From positions 1 to 16,063 of the forward strand of contig CAZYPH010000043.1 in assembly GCA_964649095.1 (NCBI GenBank): DNA of 16,063 nucleotides, given 5' to 3'. This DNA comes from CAZYPH01 sp964649095 (GTDB lineage: Bacteria; Bdellovibrionota; UBA1018; UBA923). Below the pieces are notes generated by a model, which was not told the origin of the DNA, searched no databases, and was given only the letters and a program-made list of their open reading frames with translations. This document shows, piece after piece, positions 1-8,161 of the stretch; the first letter of the stretch is position 1; every line of letters starts with the position of its first letter. The translations under genes and the position numbers were made by a program.

Positions 1-11
1 ATCAGACTTAA

Positions 12-33
12 AAATTGAATTCGAATTTAATTT
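12..33. repeat. AT-rich near-perfect palindrome
   Basis: A 22-base palindrome is centred between bases 22 and 23, with core AATTCGAATT. Ten of eleven base pairs match; the only mismatch is G17 opposite T28. It has no loop and no T-tract, so it looks more like a DNA-level operator than a terminator. It lies about 75 bases upstream of the cyclophilin lipoprotein start. In AT-rich DNA such a palindrome can arise by chance, and no known regulator site was recognised. Confidence 0.4.
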
Positions 34-67
34 AGACTCTGTCGCTCATGGATAATTTGTGGTCACT

Positions 68-86
68 TTGGTTTTAAAGAAACCAA
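68..86 (+). other. Leader hairpin upstream of cyclophilin gene
   Basis: TTGGTTT (68-74) and AAACCAA (80-86) form a perfect 7-bp stem around a 5-base loop. The hairpin ends about 9 bases before the purine-rich ribosome binding site (AGGAAGAAG, near 94-102) of the gene starting at 108. It has no following T-tract, so it is more likely a leader structure than the terminator of an upstream gene. Function is unknown. Confidence 0.4.
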
Positions 87-107
87 CTTTGATAGGAAGA
101 AGATACT

Positions 108-806
108 ATGCAATCAATTTTAAAAATATCGGGGCAGACCGCGCGATGGGTGCTTGTGGGACTGATCGTAGTTTCATTGTCGGGGTGTGCAAAAAGTTGT
201 AACAAACAAGCCGCTTCACCTGATGGTGCAAATAGTAATAGCGAATCAAATACAGGAGTTAACATGAACGTAGAAACAAATAAGAGTTCCGAAGCAACCG
301 CTGCAGGCGCCGTAGATCTTACGGTAGACGCCGGTGGACTGAGTAAAACTACCGTTAGTTTGAGAACTGAAAGAGGCACTTTGAAATTTAAATTCTATAG
401 TGGCGATGCACCCGTGACGGTGAATCGGTTGGTCGAGTTGATTCAGTCAAAATTTTACAACGGGGTACGTTTTCATCGTGTAGTGCCGGGGTTTGTAGTG
501 CAAACGGGTGATCCGAAGAGTCGCAATCCCAACGATCCTTCCGTAGGCACAGGCGGTTCAGGTACTAAACTAAAGGCGGAGTTTAATTCACGCAAACACG
601 TGCGTGGTACGGTTGCAATGGCTCGTGCACAAGATCCGAACAGCGCTGATAGTCAGTTCTATATTTGTTACGGACCAGCCTCGCACCTTGACGGTAGTTA
701 CACGGTTGTTGGACAAGTAATTGATTATGGTGAAACAGTCGGCGGAAAAGATGTCTTAGATCGTATTAATGCTGGCGATGAAGTCATCGAAGTGAAACTG
801 GAGTAG
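108..806 (+). CDS. Cyclophilin-type peptidyl-prolyl cis-trans isomerase, lipoprotein
   Basis: This protein should catalyse cis-trans isomerisation of X-Pro bonds in envelope proteins. Residues 1-26 form a signal peptide with a hydrophobic core and the lipobox LSGC, so Cys27 would be lipidated. Residues 28-80 are a Ser/Asn/Thr/Ala-rich tether. The cyclophilin domain runs from about 82 to 232. It includes FHRVVPGF (catalytic Arg124), Gln132 followed by TGDP, the MARA segment (171-174), SQFYI (182-186) and LDGSYTVVGQV. The human CypA tryptophan just before LDG is His here, as in many bacterial cyclophilins. ATG at 108 follows an AGGAAG-type ribosome binding site. The gene stands alone on the plus strand and converges with the next gene. 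Family assignment is secure. Membrane destination is not, because inner versus outer sorting cannot be read with confidence (Ala28-Lys29 follow the Cys, with no Asp at +2). Confidence 0.92.
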   Translation: MQSILKISGQTARWVLVGLIVVSLSGCAKSCNKQAASPDGANSNSESNTGVNMNVETNKSSEATAAGAVDLTVDAGGLSKTTVSLRTERGTLKFKFYSGDAPVTVNRLVELIQSKFYNGVRFHRVVPGFVVQTGDPKSRNPNDPSVGTGGSGTKLKAEFNSRKHVRGTVAMARAQDPNSADSQFYICYGPASHLDGSYTVVGQVIDYGETVGGKDVLDRINAGDEVIEVKLE

Positions 807-845
807 AACCGAGTCGTTTGGTTGAGATCTTTTTTGTGGGGTACT

Positions 846-874
846 GCATTGCGCTGATAAACAATGCGCAATGC
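846..874. repeat. Inverted repeat between convergent genes, possible terminator
   Basis: GCATTGCGC (846-854) and GCGCAATGC (866-874) form a perfect 9-bp stem with an 11-base loop, between the stop codons of two convergent genes. A T-rich stretch (896-914) follows only about 20 bases later on the plus strand, so this is not a textbook intrinsic terminator. No T-tract follows on the minus strand. Its location suggests transcript-end function for one or both genes. Confidence 0.45.
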
Positions 875-924
875 GGCCCTGCTGTCTGAAACAAGTGTTT
901 TTGTCTTTTTTTTTGTTTGTTGCG

Positions 925-1608
925 TTAGGCTGACTTTAAATTTTTATTCGGTATTATTCCTACTTTTTTTAGATTCTTTTCTGCTTGTTCTGAGCCGGTC
1001 TTGAGCCACATTTCATACACACGTAGAATATCTTTGGAGTTGTGAAGAGAGGTTTCTTGGCTAACTTCTAGTAGAATATCAACTAGTCTTGGAAAACGAT
1101 CGGCTAATTCTTTGAAGACATTCTTCATCAATTTTTCAAAGTCAGATTTAGCTAATGCTGAATATGCCTGACGGCCCATACCAATATAATAGTCCAAATC
1201 GACTATCTTCTTTGAAAGTCGGTCGGATAAAAAGCCAGCAGTATACAAACTGATATCACCGAGGCGTTGTAACTTTTGTTTTTGTTGAGTGGTATTTGAT
1301 TCGTTAACGGCATTGGTTAGTAGCAATGCGAGTGTTTCTTCTCTTCTGATGCCGTCTTCTGTAACGGTAAAAAGCGCATCGGTGATCATGAATCGAGACA
1401 TTAAGTTTACTATATATACATAGGTCTCGGGCTCGATTGTTAGACCTTGGTTTTTTAATGCACTTGTTAACACTTCTGAGAAGAAGTGTGCGGGGTCGGT
1501 GACGATCTGCACTGTGGAGTTATTAGTGGCGCTCAGAGGCGAATTTGTTTTCTGGTTGATCGAAGTCAGAGTCTTTTTCGTTTTTGAGTGTTGTCTTTTT
1601 TTTACCAA
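925..1608 (-). CDS. Hypothetical helical protein, TTG start
   Basis: Unrecognised 227-residue protein, mostly predicted helical, with no signal peptide or membrane segment, so probably cytosolic. The first 32 residues are a Lys/Ser/Thr/Asn-rich tail. The compact part is about 35-215. A distinctive segment, FLSDRLSKKIVDLDYYIGMG, sits near the middle and would be the best search probe. The start codon is TTG (1606-1608). An in-frame stop lies two codons upstream, and a GGGGG run about 10 bases upstream could serve as ribosome binding site; no ATG exists before Met49. A GTG at codon 33 is the alternative start. It follows the M16 peptidase on the same strand after a 99-base gap and may share its transcript. 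No function is assigned. Confidence 0.75.
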   Translation of the reverse strand: MVKKRQHSKTKKTLTSINQKTNSPLSATNNSTVQIVTDPAHFFSEVLTSALKNQGLTIEPETYVYIVNLMSRFMITDALFTVTEDGIRREETLALLLTNAVNESNTTQQKQKLQRLGDISLYTAGFLSDRLSKKIVDLDYYIGMGRQAYSALAKSDFEKLMKNVFKELADRFPRLVDILLEVSQETSLHNSKDILRVYEMWLKTGSEQAEKNLKKVGIIPNKNLKSA

Positions 1609-1707
1609 GCTCTAGAGCCCCCGTAAATTGGTGGAACGCAAACCTCAACTCTCAGTGTAATAAATTGTTAAACTTTGTGCAAAACGGGGCAGAATTTGCC
1701 TAGTATC

Positions 1708-4341
1708 TTAGACTACTACTACCTCGGCATAGTGTTGCCCGAATAATTCCTGACAATAGTTTTGCAAAGTTTTTGGTGTGATGTTTCGTAAATTGCTTTC
1801 AAGTTTGAGGTGCTCATCAAAATCAAGGCCGAACAGATTATTAAAGCCGATAACGTTTGTGATCGATGCGTTTTGCTGCAAATCAATACAGTGTCGGCCT
1901 AACAGAAATTGTTTTGCTCGAGACAATTCATTATTGCCAACTGGTTTTCGACAAAGTTTTTCGAGTTCGATGTGGATGCTGTCGATAGCTTTAAATCGTT
2001 TATTGGGGTCTGTGCCGATGTAGATTCCAAAATAACCAGCGTCCAAGCCCTCAAATGAAGTTGGTGCGATGGTATAACACAAACCCTGTTTATCACGAAT
2101 TTCTCGGAATAAACGCCCGCTTTGACCACCTAAAATTGTAGATAGTATTTTAGATATATATCGATTATTTGATTTGATTGGATGGCTCAGGTAACCCAAA
2201 AAAATATGACTTTGTTCTTTATTCTTTTTTACTTCAGCGTGGCGGTTCGATTTAATTGCAGGGACCGTATTGTGAGGCTTGAGGATTTCAATTTTCTGAC
2301 GGTTTTGCGTGGGGAGTTTACTTGCGTGTTTTAAAAACAATGACTCATTGAATTTGCCTACGATCGATAGCGTTAGGGGATGGGTATTCTTTAAATGTTG
2401 AAAATGTGTACGTAAATTTTGGGCCGTTAGATTCTTTACCGAGTCCAGGGTGCCCATAATAGTCTTTGAATAGGCATGTCCTTCAAACAGCAATTCATTA
2501 AATAATTTGCCAGCTAATCGGGCTCCTTCATCTTCAATACTCTTAATCTCTTCAAGTATTGCTAGTTGTTCGATTTTAATCTCGTTGGGGTCTAGTGCTG
2601 GAGTATCTAGAATTTGGAAGAAGAGATCAAAAACGCGGTTCTGATTTCTTGTGAGCATCGTCGAAGAAATCCCAAATGAATTTCTTCCTGAGAAACTATC
2701 AATACGAGATGAGAGGTTCTCAAGTTCCTTCGTCAGCTCGAGTGACGACATACCCTCAGGAGCCTTCTGTAGCGTATCGGCCAATAAGTTGCCGATACCG
2801 CTGTTTTGGTGATTTTCAAATCTGGTGCCTCCCAACCAGGCGGCCTGAACGCTAGTAATTGGCAGGTCGTTTCTGGGCATCATGATGACTTGAACGCCGT
2901 TTGGTAATTCTAATTTTTTAATGCTGGGGTCGTTTTTGGAATGCCAGGATTTTGCGAAACTTTTTTGTGTCTTTTGTGTGCTTGTCATTGATGGCTTGGT
3001 TGACGGCTTAGTTGCTGGTCTGGTTTCGGTGCGTTTGTTAGCCGTTTTGACAAGCGGGCTTTCTGATAGGTGTTTTGGGTAGATTGAAAACTCGCGCAAT
3101 GTTTTAATCGTGAGGTATTTTTTTGCTGCCGCTAAAACATCCTCGGCCGTGAGTTCTCGTAGTTCAGCAACGTACTCTAGGTCAAAACTGGTATTGCCCA
3201 ATGTGACTTGTAGCTGCCCAATCCTGCTTGCTAAGCCATCAACTGATTGAAGTGAGTAAACACGATCGCCCTCGATCGACCGTTTTACGCGTTGGATTTC
3301 TTCTTCAGTCGGTCCTGAGTCTAAAAATTGTTCGACACATTCTACAAACGCATTTCGAAATTTAGAGGTGTTTTCTAGGGGAATATCAGCGTCAAAACTA
3401 ATAAAGCCTTGCCCAATGGGGGAGTACAATCCAGCTGAAATACTTGTCGCGATTTGATTATGCTGAATGAGGTGTTGATAGAGACGTGAAGACTCACCTT
3501 GGCCCAAAATGATCAGAGCCATGTCTAGTGCAAGTAGTTCTGGATGGGAGAGGGCTAAGCCGGGTAACGACCCGTTCCAACGGACCGACTGAATGGGGTA
3601 GGCTAGAGCGCCTGTAAATATTTTTTGTTGAATTAATTGCTGTTTTGTAAAGTGCGTTAGTAGGCGTCGGCGAACGCGTGGTGCTTTTGTTGTGGCTTTT
3701 CTATGTTGATGGCCGTTGAAAAGTTTAGCGGCAAGGTTAATGAGGTTTGCAGAGTCTGACGCATCACCCAATTGCCCGGACATGACTAGCGTCATCAGAC
3801 TGGGATGGTACCAACGTTTATAAAATGATTTTAATTCAGTTGCCGTGGCCGCTGAATCAGTTTTTGGAAACCCTATGACTGGTCGGCCATATCCCGATTG
3901 TCCGTAAAGGCCACTGTAGACATGTTTATAGAGTTGGCGATCGGGTGAATCATTTGATCGTTTGATTTCCTCTAAAATCACTTCTTTTTCAGGAGCAAAC
4001 TCTTTTGGGTAAATTTGACTGTCTAGCACCATATCGGCCAAGACTTCTAACGCCTCACGAGCTTTATGTGCAGCAATCGTTATGTGGTAAACGGTATATT
4101 CGAACGACGTGAAAGCGTTCATCTCGCCGCCGGCGCCCTCGATGGTTTGAGCAATAACTTGCGTCGAGCGCTTTTTAGTACCCTTAAACAGCATGTGCTC
4201 TAGAAAATGAGAGTAACCGGCTTCTGTTGGCGACTCATCAATACTACCTACGTCGACCCAAACTTGCAGTGACACTACCGGTGCTGAGGTTGTTTTTGTG
4301 ACAATTTCGAAACCATTCGGAAGAGTAATTTTTGAAACCAT
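1708..4341 (-). CDS. M16 family zinc peptidase with two fused M16 halves
   Basis: This is an 877-residue metallopeptidase of the pitrilysin/MPP (M16) type. The N-terminal half carries the inverted zinc motif HFLEH (His45, Glu48, His49) and the downstream zinc ligand in EVILEEI (Glu125). A Lys/Thr/Pro-rich linker (about 427-472, with a TKPSTKPS repeat) leads to a second half. That half begins with an LPNGVQVIM strand but has no HxxEH (GIGNLLAD in its place). It keeps the Arg/Tyr segment (REIRDKQGLCY, Arg746/Arg749 to Tyr756) that M16 C-terminal halves contribute to the active site. One chain therefore supplies both catalytic elements. I place the start at ATG 4341 (VSKITLPNG), because the open frame further upstream overlaps hemW by 63 bases and adds non-family residues. 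No signal peptide is visible, so it is probably cytosolic. Substrate is unknown. Confidence 0.92.
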   Translation of the reverse strand: MVSKITLPNGFEIVTKTTSAPVVSLQVWVDVGSIDESPTEAGYSHFLEHMLFKGTKKRSTQVIAQTIEGAGGEMNAFTSFEYTVYHITIAAHKAREALEVLADMVLDSQIYPKEFAPEKEVILEEIKRSNDSPDRQLYKHVYSGLYGQSGYGRPVIGFPKTDSAATATELKSFYKRWYHPSLMTLVMSGQLGDASDSANLINLAAKLFNGHQHRKATTKAPRVRRRLLTHFTKQQLIQQKIFTGALAYPIQSVRWNGSLPGLALSHPELLALDMALIILGQGESSRLYQHLIQHNQIATSISAGLYSPIGQGFISFDADIPLENTSKFRNAFVECVEQFLDSGPTEEEIQRVKRSIEGDRVYSLQSVDGLASRIGQLQVTLGNTSFDLEYVAELRELTAEDVLAAAKKYLTIKTLREFSIYPKHLSESPLVKTANKRTETRPATKPSTKPSMTSTQKTQKSFAKSWHSKNDPSIKKLELPNGVQVIMMPRNDLPITSVQAAWLGGTRFENHQNSGIGNLLADTLQKAPEGMSSLELTKELENLSSRIDSFSGRNSFGISSTMLTRNQNRVFDLFFQILDTPALDPNEIKIEQLAILEEIKSIEDEGARLAGKLFNELLFEGHAYSKTIMGTLDSVKNLTAQNLRTHFQHLKNTHPLTLSIVGKFNESLFLKHASKLPTQNRQKIEILKPHNTVPAIKSNRHAEVKKNKEQSHIFLGYLSHPIKSNNRYISKILSTILGGQSGRLFREIRDKQGLCYTIAPTSFEGLDAGYFGIYIGTDPNKRFKAIDSIHIELEKLCRKPVGNNELSRAKQFLLGRHCIDLQQNASITNVIGFNNLFGLDFDEHLKLESNLRNITPKTLQNYCQELFGQHYAEVVVV

Positions 4342-4371
4342 GTTAGCTACAGAGTAACGTGAGATGTTTCT

Positions 4372-5538
4372 ATGAGACCAGAAGATTATCGTTCTATTTA
4401 TGTGCATTTTCCTTATTGCGAAACCAAGTGTCATTATTGTGATTTCTTTTCACTTCCTGAAAATCGTTATGGCGACGATGAGCGTCGAAGTATTTACGAT
4501 GCGTTAATTGCAGAAGCGCAGTTGGTTTTTGGAAAAAATACTGTGGCTTTGGGTGCACCGGGTGCTGAGACGATATTTTTTGGTGGCGGCACACCGTCGC
4601 TCGCCCCGATTGATGTGTTAGAGCGTTTGATCGCAGAGTTGCCGATTCGAACGGAAAGCATACGTGAGTTTACGTTAGAAGCTAATCCATCGAGTGTGAC
4701 AATAGAGAAAGCCGTAGCATGGAGGCGTCTCGGTATTGAACGTGTGAGTCTTGGCGTGCAAGCGTTAGATGATAATCGTTTAAAGTGGTTGGGGCGCGTG
4801 CATTCTGTCGATGAAATTTACGATGCTCTCGAAATATTAAAAAAAGCTAATATTTGTAGAGTTAATGTAGACTATATTCTTGGCGTTCCTGACCAAACAG
4901 TAGAGTTGATTAGCAGCGAACTTTCAGAGTTTATTAAACGATTTTCATTTATCTCACATGTGTCTGCTTATCTACTGACGTTAAAACCATCAAATCCTAG
5001 ATTTGCGTCGTTGCCGTCTGAGGACGAAGGTTTGGCGCATTTAAGAATGGCCCATCAAACTTTAGTAGCGCATGGGTTTGAGCATTATGAAGTATCGAAT
5101 TATGCTCGCCCAGGTCTGCGTGCTTTGCACAATGAGAATTATTGGTTGCACCAGTCGTATTGTGCTTTGGGGCCTAGCGCGCATGGTTATGAAGCCTCGT
5201 CAGGGGTGCGTTATAAAAATGTGGCGTCATTGCATCTTTATGCTGAGAAAGTGGGTCAGGGGCAGCGGCCGTGGGAGTGGTCGGAGACTATTGATTCCAC
5301 AGCACTAGAGACCGAGTTTTTGATGTTACGGCTACGACGTTCTGCTGGCATTGATCTTGGTGAGTTTACTTTAAAGTTTCCACATTCCCGAGTGTTTGAA
5401 CGTTGTCGGAACCAGTTGGAGCACTTAGCGGAGCAGGGGCTCTGTTTGTTTTCAGACGGTTTTTTTAGGTTAACTTCAGAAGGTTTTTTTGTCAGTGATT
5501 CCATCATTGAGATGCTGGCGAGCAGGATAAAAAATTAA
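4372..5538 (+). CDS. hemW: HemW-type radical SAM protein (heme chaperone-like)
   Basis: Member of the HemN/HemW radical SAM family, 388 residues, the usual HemW length. Cys16, Cys20 and Cys23 form the CX3CX2C iron-sulfur motif, followed by Asp-Phe as in E. coli HemW. GGGTPS (71-76) is the SAM-binding glycine motif. HNENYW (253-258) is the HNxxYW signature of HemW. The C-terminal HemN_C-like region is about 290-385. HemW proteins bind heme and deliver it to respiratory enzymes; many are misannotated as oxygen-independent coproporphyrinogen III oxidase. The short N-terminus, without the HemN extension, supports HemW. ATG 4372 is preceded by only a weak GTGAG-like ribosome site. The gene is divergent from the M16 peptidase with 30 bases between starts. 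Family call is firm; cofactor delivery is inferred from homologues. Confidence 0.92.
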   Translation: MRPEDYRSIYVHFPYCETKCHYCDFFSLPENRYGDDERRSIYDALIAEAQLVFGKNTVALGAPGAETIFFGGGTPSLAPIDVLERLIAELPIRTESIREFTLEANPSSVTIEKAVAWRRLGIERVSLGVQALDDNRLKWLGRVHSVDEIYDALEILKKANICRVNVDYILGVPDQTVELISSELSEFIKRFSFISHVSAYLLTLKPSNPRFASLPSEDEGLAHLRMAHQTLVAHGFEHYEVSNYARPGLRALHNENYWLHQSYCALGPSAHGYEASSGVRYKNVASLHLYAEKVGQGQRPWEWSETIDSTALETEFLMLRLRRSAGIDLGEFTLKFPHSRVFERCRNQLEHLAEQGLCLFSDGFFRLTSEGFFVSDSIIEMLASRIKN

Positions 5539-5544
5539 CTTATT

Positions 5545-5572
5545 TTGACAAAACTTAAAGCGGCACCATAAT
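5545..5572 (+). promoter_or_regulatory. Housekeeping-type promoter of grpE-dnaK
   Basis: TTGACA (5545-5550) is a perfect -35 box. A 16-base spacer separates it from CATAAT (5567-5572), which matches the -10 consensus at five of six positions. It begins 7 bases after the hemW stop, and transcription would start near 5580, leaving a short leader before grpE. No CIRCE repeat or clear heat-shock sigma (CTTGAA ... CCCCAT) element is seen nearby. Confidence 0.7.
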
Positions 5573-5617
5573 TCCAAAAAGCCAATCGTTTCAGCAATTT
5601 TAGTGAGGTTTGATGTG

Positions 5618-6178
5618 ATGACAGATAATTTCGAAGAGCCGTCTTCTGATGCTTCAAGTGATAAAGTAGATTCGGGCACAGAAGAGCCGCAAGTGGTGGA
5701 GCCAGTCCCCGGATCTCCTGAAGCCTTGCAGTTAGCATTAGCCGAAAAAGAGAAGCAGCTGGCTGAGCAACAGCAAAAGTACCTCTACTTGTACGCCGAG
5801 TTTGATAATTTTAAAAAACGTTCGATTCGTGAACGATCGGACCTAGTAAAGTTTGGTAATGAAAGTTTTGCACGAGAACTTCTGCCTGTGGCCGATAATT
5901 TTGAACGAGCGCTGCAATATACTAATAATATTGACGCCTTAGTGACCGGCATAAAAATGGTGGCTACTCAATTAAACGAAGTATTTGCCAAATATGCAGT
6001 CGTGCCCATCTTAAGTGTAGGTCAGAAGTTTGACCCTATGTTGCACGAGGCGGTAGGCCAGGAGCCTGCTGCAGAAGACAAGCCGGAAGGCACTGTCACG
6101 GTTGAGCATGAAAAGGGTTACACGTTGAATGGTCGTTTGTTGCGGCCTGCAAAAGTGATTGTGGCAGTGGCTAAGTAA
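5618..6178 (+). CDS. grpE: GrpE, nucleotide exchange factor for DnaK
   Basis: GrpE opens the DnaK nucleotide-binding domain to release ADP and resets the chaperone cycle in the cytosol. The protein is 186 residues from the chosen start. It has an acidic, Ser-rich disordered N-terminus (1-35), a Glu/Gln/Lys-rich coiled-coil region (about 36-75, ending YAEFDNFKKR), and a C-terminal beta domain closing with the family signature GYTLNGRLLRPAKVIV. The frame opens at a GTG at 5603, but ATG 5618 is preferred. It has GAGG (5605-5608) nine bases upstream, and the extra five residues are not family-like. It lies 24 bases before dnaK and is presumably co-transcribed from the promoter at 5545. Confidence 0.95.
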   Translation: MTDNFEEPSSDASSDKVDSGTEEPQVVEPVPGSPEALQLALAEKEKQLAEQQQKYLYLYAEFDNFKKRSIRERSDLVKFGNESFARELLPVADNFERALQYTNNIDALVTGIKMVATQLNEVFAKYAVVPILSVGQKFDPMLHEAVGQEPAAEDKPEGTVTVEHEKGYTLNGRLLRPAKVIVAVAK

Positions 6179-6202
6179 AAATTTAACTTTGGAGGAATCA
6201 TT

Positions 6203-8131
6203 ATGGGTAAAGTAATTGGAATAGATTTAGGAACGACGAATTCTTGTGTGGCCGTTGTTGAGGGCGGGGATCCAAAAGTGATTCCAAACTCGGAAGGGGC
6301 TAACACAACACCATCTATTGTGGCTTTTAGTGACGGTGGTGAAAAGTTAGTGGGTCAGGTGGCTAAGCGTCAATCTGTCACTAATCCAGATCGAACATTG
6401 TTCGAAGCAAAGCGTTTGATTGGACGCAAGTTTAGTTCAAAAGAAATTCAAGACTTTATCAAACACGCTCCTTTTAAGATTGTAGAAGCCAAGAATGGAG
6501 ATGCGTGGATTAAAGTGGGTGATCGTGAGTACGCACCTCAAGAGATCTCAGCATTGGTTTTAGCTAAAATGAAAAAGACTGCTGAAGATTATTTAGGTGA
6601 AGAAGTTACAGAGGCGGTTATCACAGTACCGGCTTATTTTAACGATGCGCAGCGTCAGGCAACAAAAGATGCCGGCCGTATTGCAGGGTTAGAAGTAAAG
6701 CGGATTGTGAACGAGCCTACGGCGGCAGCTTTAGCGTACGGTTTAGAGAAAAAGAAAAACGAAGTTGTTGCTGTATTCGATTTGGGTGGTGGAACTTTTG
6801 ATATCTCAATTCTTGAAATTGGTGATGGTGTCTTTGAAGTCAAAGCCACCAATGGAGATACTTTTTTAGGCGGTGGTAATTTTGACCAGCGTATCATCGA
6901 TTATTTGGCAGAAACCTTTCAAAAAGAAGCGGGCATCGATCTTCGCAAAGATAAAATGGCGTTGCAGCGTTTGAAAGAGGCGGCTGAAAAAGCAAAACAT
7001 GAGTTGTCGAATGCGGTTGAAACCGATGTGAACTTACCGTTTATTACGGCCGATCAATCGGGACCTAAGCACCTTAATATAAAACTGACGCGAGCCAAGT
7101 TAGAAGCGTTGGTGGAGGAATTGATTAATCAATTGGTAGCTCCATGTGAAACCTGTATCAAAGATGCGGGCGTTTCAAAGGCTCAAATCAATGAAGTGAT
7201 TTTGGTCGGCGGTATGACGCGTATGCCTCGTGTTCAACAAAAAGTGAAAGAGATTTTTGGCAAAGAACCGCATAAGGGCGTGAACCCCGATGAGGTAGTG
7301 GCTTTAGGTGCTGCTGTGCAAGGAGCTGTTCTACAAGGCGAAGTGAAAGACGTCTTATTATTAGATGTTACGCCATTGTCGTTAGGGTTAGAGACTTTAG
7401 GTGGCGTGTTCACAAAACTTATTGAAAAGAACACCACGATTCCATGTAAAAAGAGCCAGGTGTTTTCTACGGCGGTTGACAATCAAACAGCGGTTACAAT
7501 TCACGTATTGCAAGGTGAGCGTGACTTTGCTGAGCACAATAAGAGTTTAGGGCGTTTTGATTTGGTTGGAATTCCTTCAGCTCCTCGTGGTGTGCCTCAG
7601 GTAGAAGTGACATTTGATATCGATGCCAACGGTATCGTTAATGTCAGCGCTAAAGACTTGGGTACAGGTAAAGAACAGGCGATTAAAATTACTGCGGGCT
7701 CTGGTCTTTCTGAGGCAGAAATTCAACGGATGGTGAAAGAAGCGGAAGCGCATCGCTCAGAAGACGAGAAGCGTAAGAATCTGGTTAATGCCAGAAATAC
7801 GCTAGACGGTATGGTGTATAGTGTTGAAAAAACTCTGAAAGACAATGGCGACAAGATAGACGCTGCTGGCAAAGAGGAACTTACAAAGGCCCTTGAAGCG
7901 GCAAAAACAGCGCTGACTTCAGATGATGAAGAGGTCTTGAAAAAAGCTACGGAAGAATTAACACAGGCTTCTAATAAAATTGCTGAAGTAATGTATCGAG
8001 CGGCTTCGGAGGCTCAGGCAAACTCAGCAGCTCCTGGTGAGGGCGGAGCTTCGGCCTCGGGTGGCGCTGATGAATCTGCAGCTAAGAAAAAAGACGATGG
8101 TGTTATTGATGCGGATTTTAAAGAAGTCTAA
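6203..8131 (+). CDS. dnaK: DnaK, Hsp70 chaperone
   Basis: ATP-driven Hsp70 that binds exposed hydrophobic segments of unfolded proteins and cycles with DnaJ and GrpE. Full length at 642 residues. Nucleotide-binding motifs: GIDLGTTNSC (6-15), NEPTAAALAYG (170-180), VFDLGGGTFD (191-200) and VILVGGMTRMP. The inter-domain linker and substrate domain begin at DVLLLDVTPLSLGLETLGG. The C-terminal lid is Ala/Lys/Glu-rich, and the chain ends in a Gly/Ser/Ala tail plus VIDADFKEV, the usual bacterial DnaK C-terminal motif. A strong GGAGGA ribosome site (6191-6196) sits 7 bases before ATG 6203, stronger than those of the neighbouring genes and in keeping with high expression. Confidence 0.99.
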   Translation: MGKVIGIDLGTTNSCVAVVEGGDPKVIPNSEGANTTPSIVAFSDGGEKLVGQVAKRQSVTNPDRTLFEAKRLIGRKFSSKEIQDFIKHAPFKIVEAKNGDAWIKVGDREYAPQEISALVLAKMKKTAEDYLGEEVTEAVITVPAYFNDAQRQATKDAGRIAGLEVKRIVNEPTAAALAYGLEKKKNEVVAVFDLGGGTFDISILEIGDGVFEVKATNGDTFLGGGNFDQRIIDYLAETFQKEAGIDLRKDKMALQRLKEAAEKAKHELSNAVETDVNLPFITADQSGPKHLNIKLTRAKLEALVEELINQLVAPCETCIKDAGVSKAQINEVILVGGMTRMPRVQQKVKEIFGKEPHKGVNPDEVVALGAAVQGAVLQGEVKDVLLLDVTPLSLGLETLGGVFTKLIEKNTTIPCKKSQVFSTAVDNQTAVTIHVLQGERDFAEHNKSLGRFDLVGIPSAPRGVPQVEVTFDIDANGIVNVSAKDLGTGKEQAIKITAGSGLSEAEIQRMVKEAEAHRSEDEKRKNLVNARNTLDGMVYSVEKTLKDNGDKIDAAGKEELTKALEAAKTALTSDDEEVLKKATEELTQASNKIAEVMYRAASEAQANSAAPGEGGASASGGADESAAKKKDDGVIDADFKEV

Positions 8132-8132
8132 A

Positions 8133-8146
8133 AGCCTTTAAAGGCT
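8133..8146. repeat. 14-bp perfect palindrome after dnaK
   Basis: AGCCTTTAAAGGCT is a perfect palindrome starting two bases after the dnaK stop codon. As RNA it could form only a small hairpin, because the central bases must become the loop, and no T-tract follows. It could protect the dnaK mRNA 3' end or be a protein site. Chance occurrence is possible. Confidence 0.35.
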
Positions 8147-8161
8147 ATTGTGAGTCTTGTG

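Noticed and set aside
74..379. Minus-strand 101-residue frame across the cyclophilin N-terminus
   Set aside because: It is antisense to a well-supported signal peptide and linker and has no recognisable domain.
4342..4434. Upstream extension of the M16 peptidase by 31 residues
   Set aside because: It overlaps hemW by 63 bases on the opposite strand and adds residues unlike the family; the domain begins naturally at the ATG at 4341.
5603..5617. GTG start for GrpE
   Set aside because: GAGG at 5605-5608 is correctly placed for ATG 5618, and using the GTG would put this ribosome site inside the gene.
5539..5617. CIRCE or other HrcA-type operator before grpE
   Set aside because: I looked for TTAGCACTC-N9-GAGTGCTAA-like repeats and saw none.
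6655..6897. Minus-strand open frames inside dnaK, and similar ones inside dnaJ, fliD, hemW and the M16 gene
   Set aside because: They mirror strong coding sequence on the other strand, look like biased low-complexity translations, and have no ribosome sites or family features.
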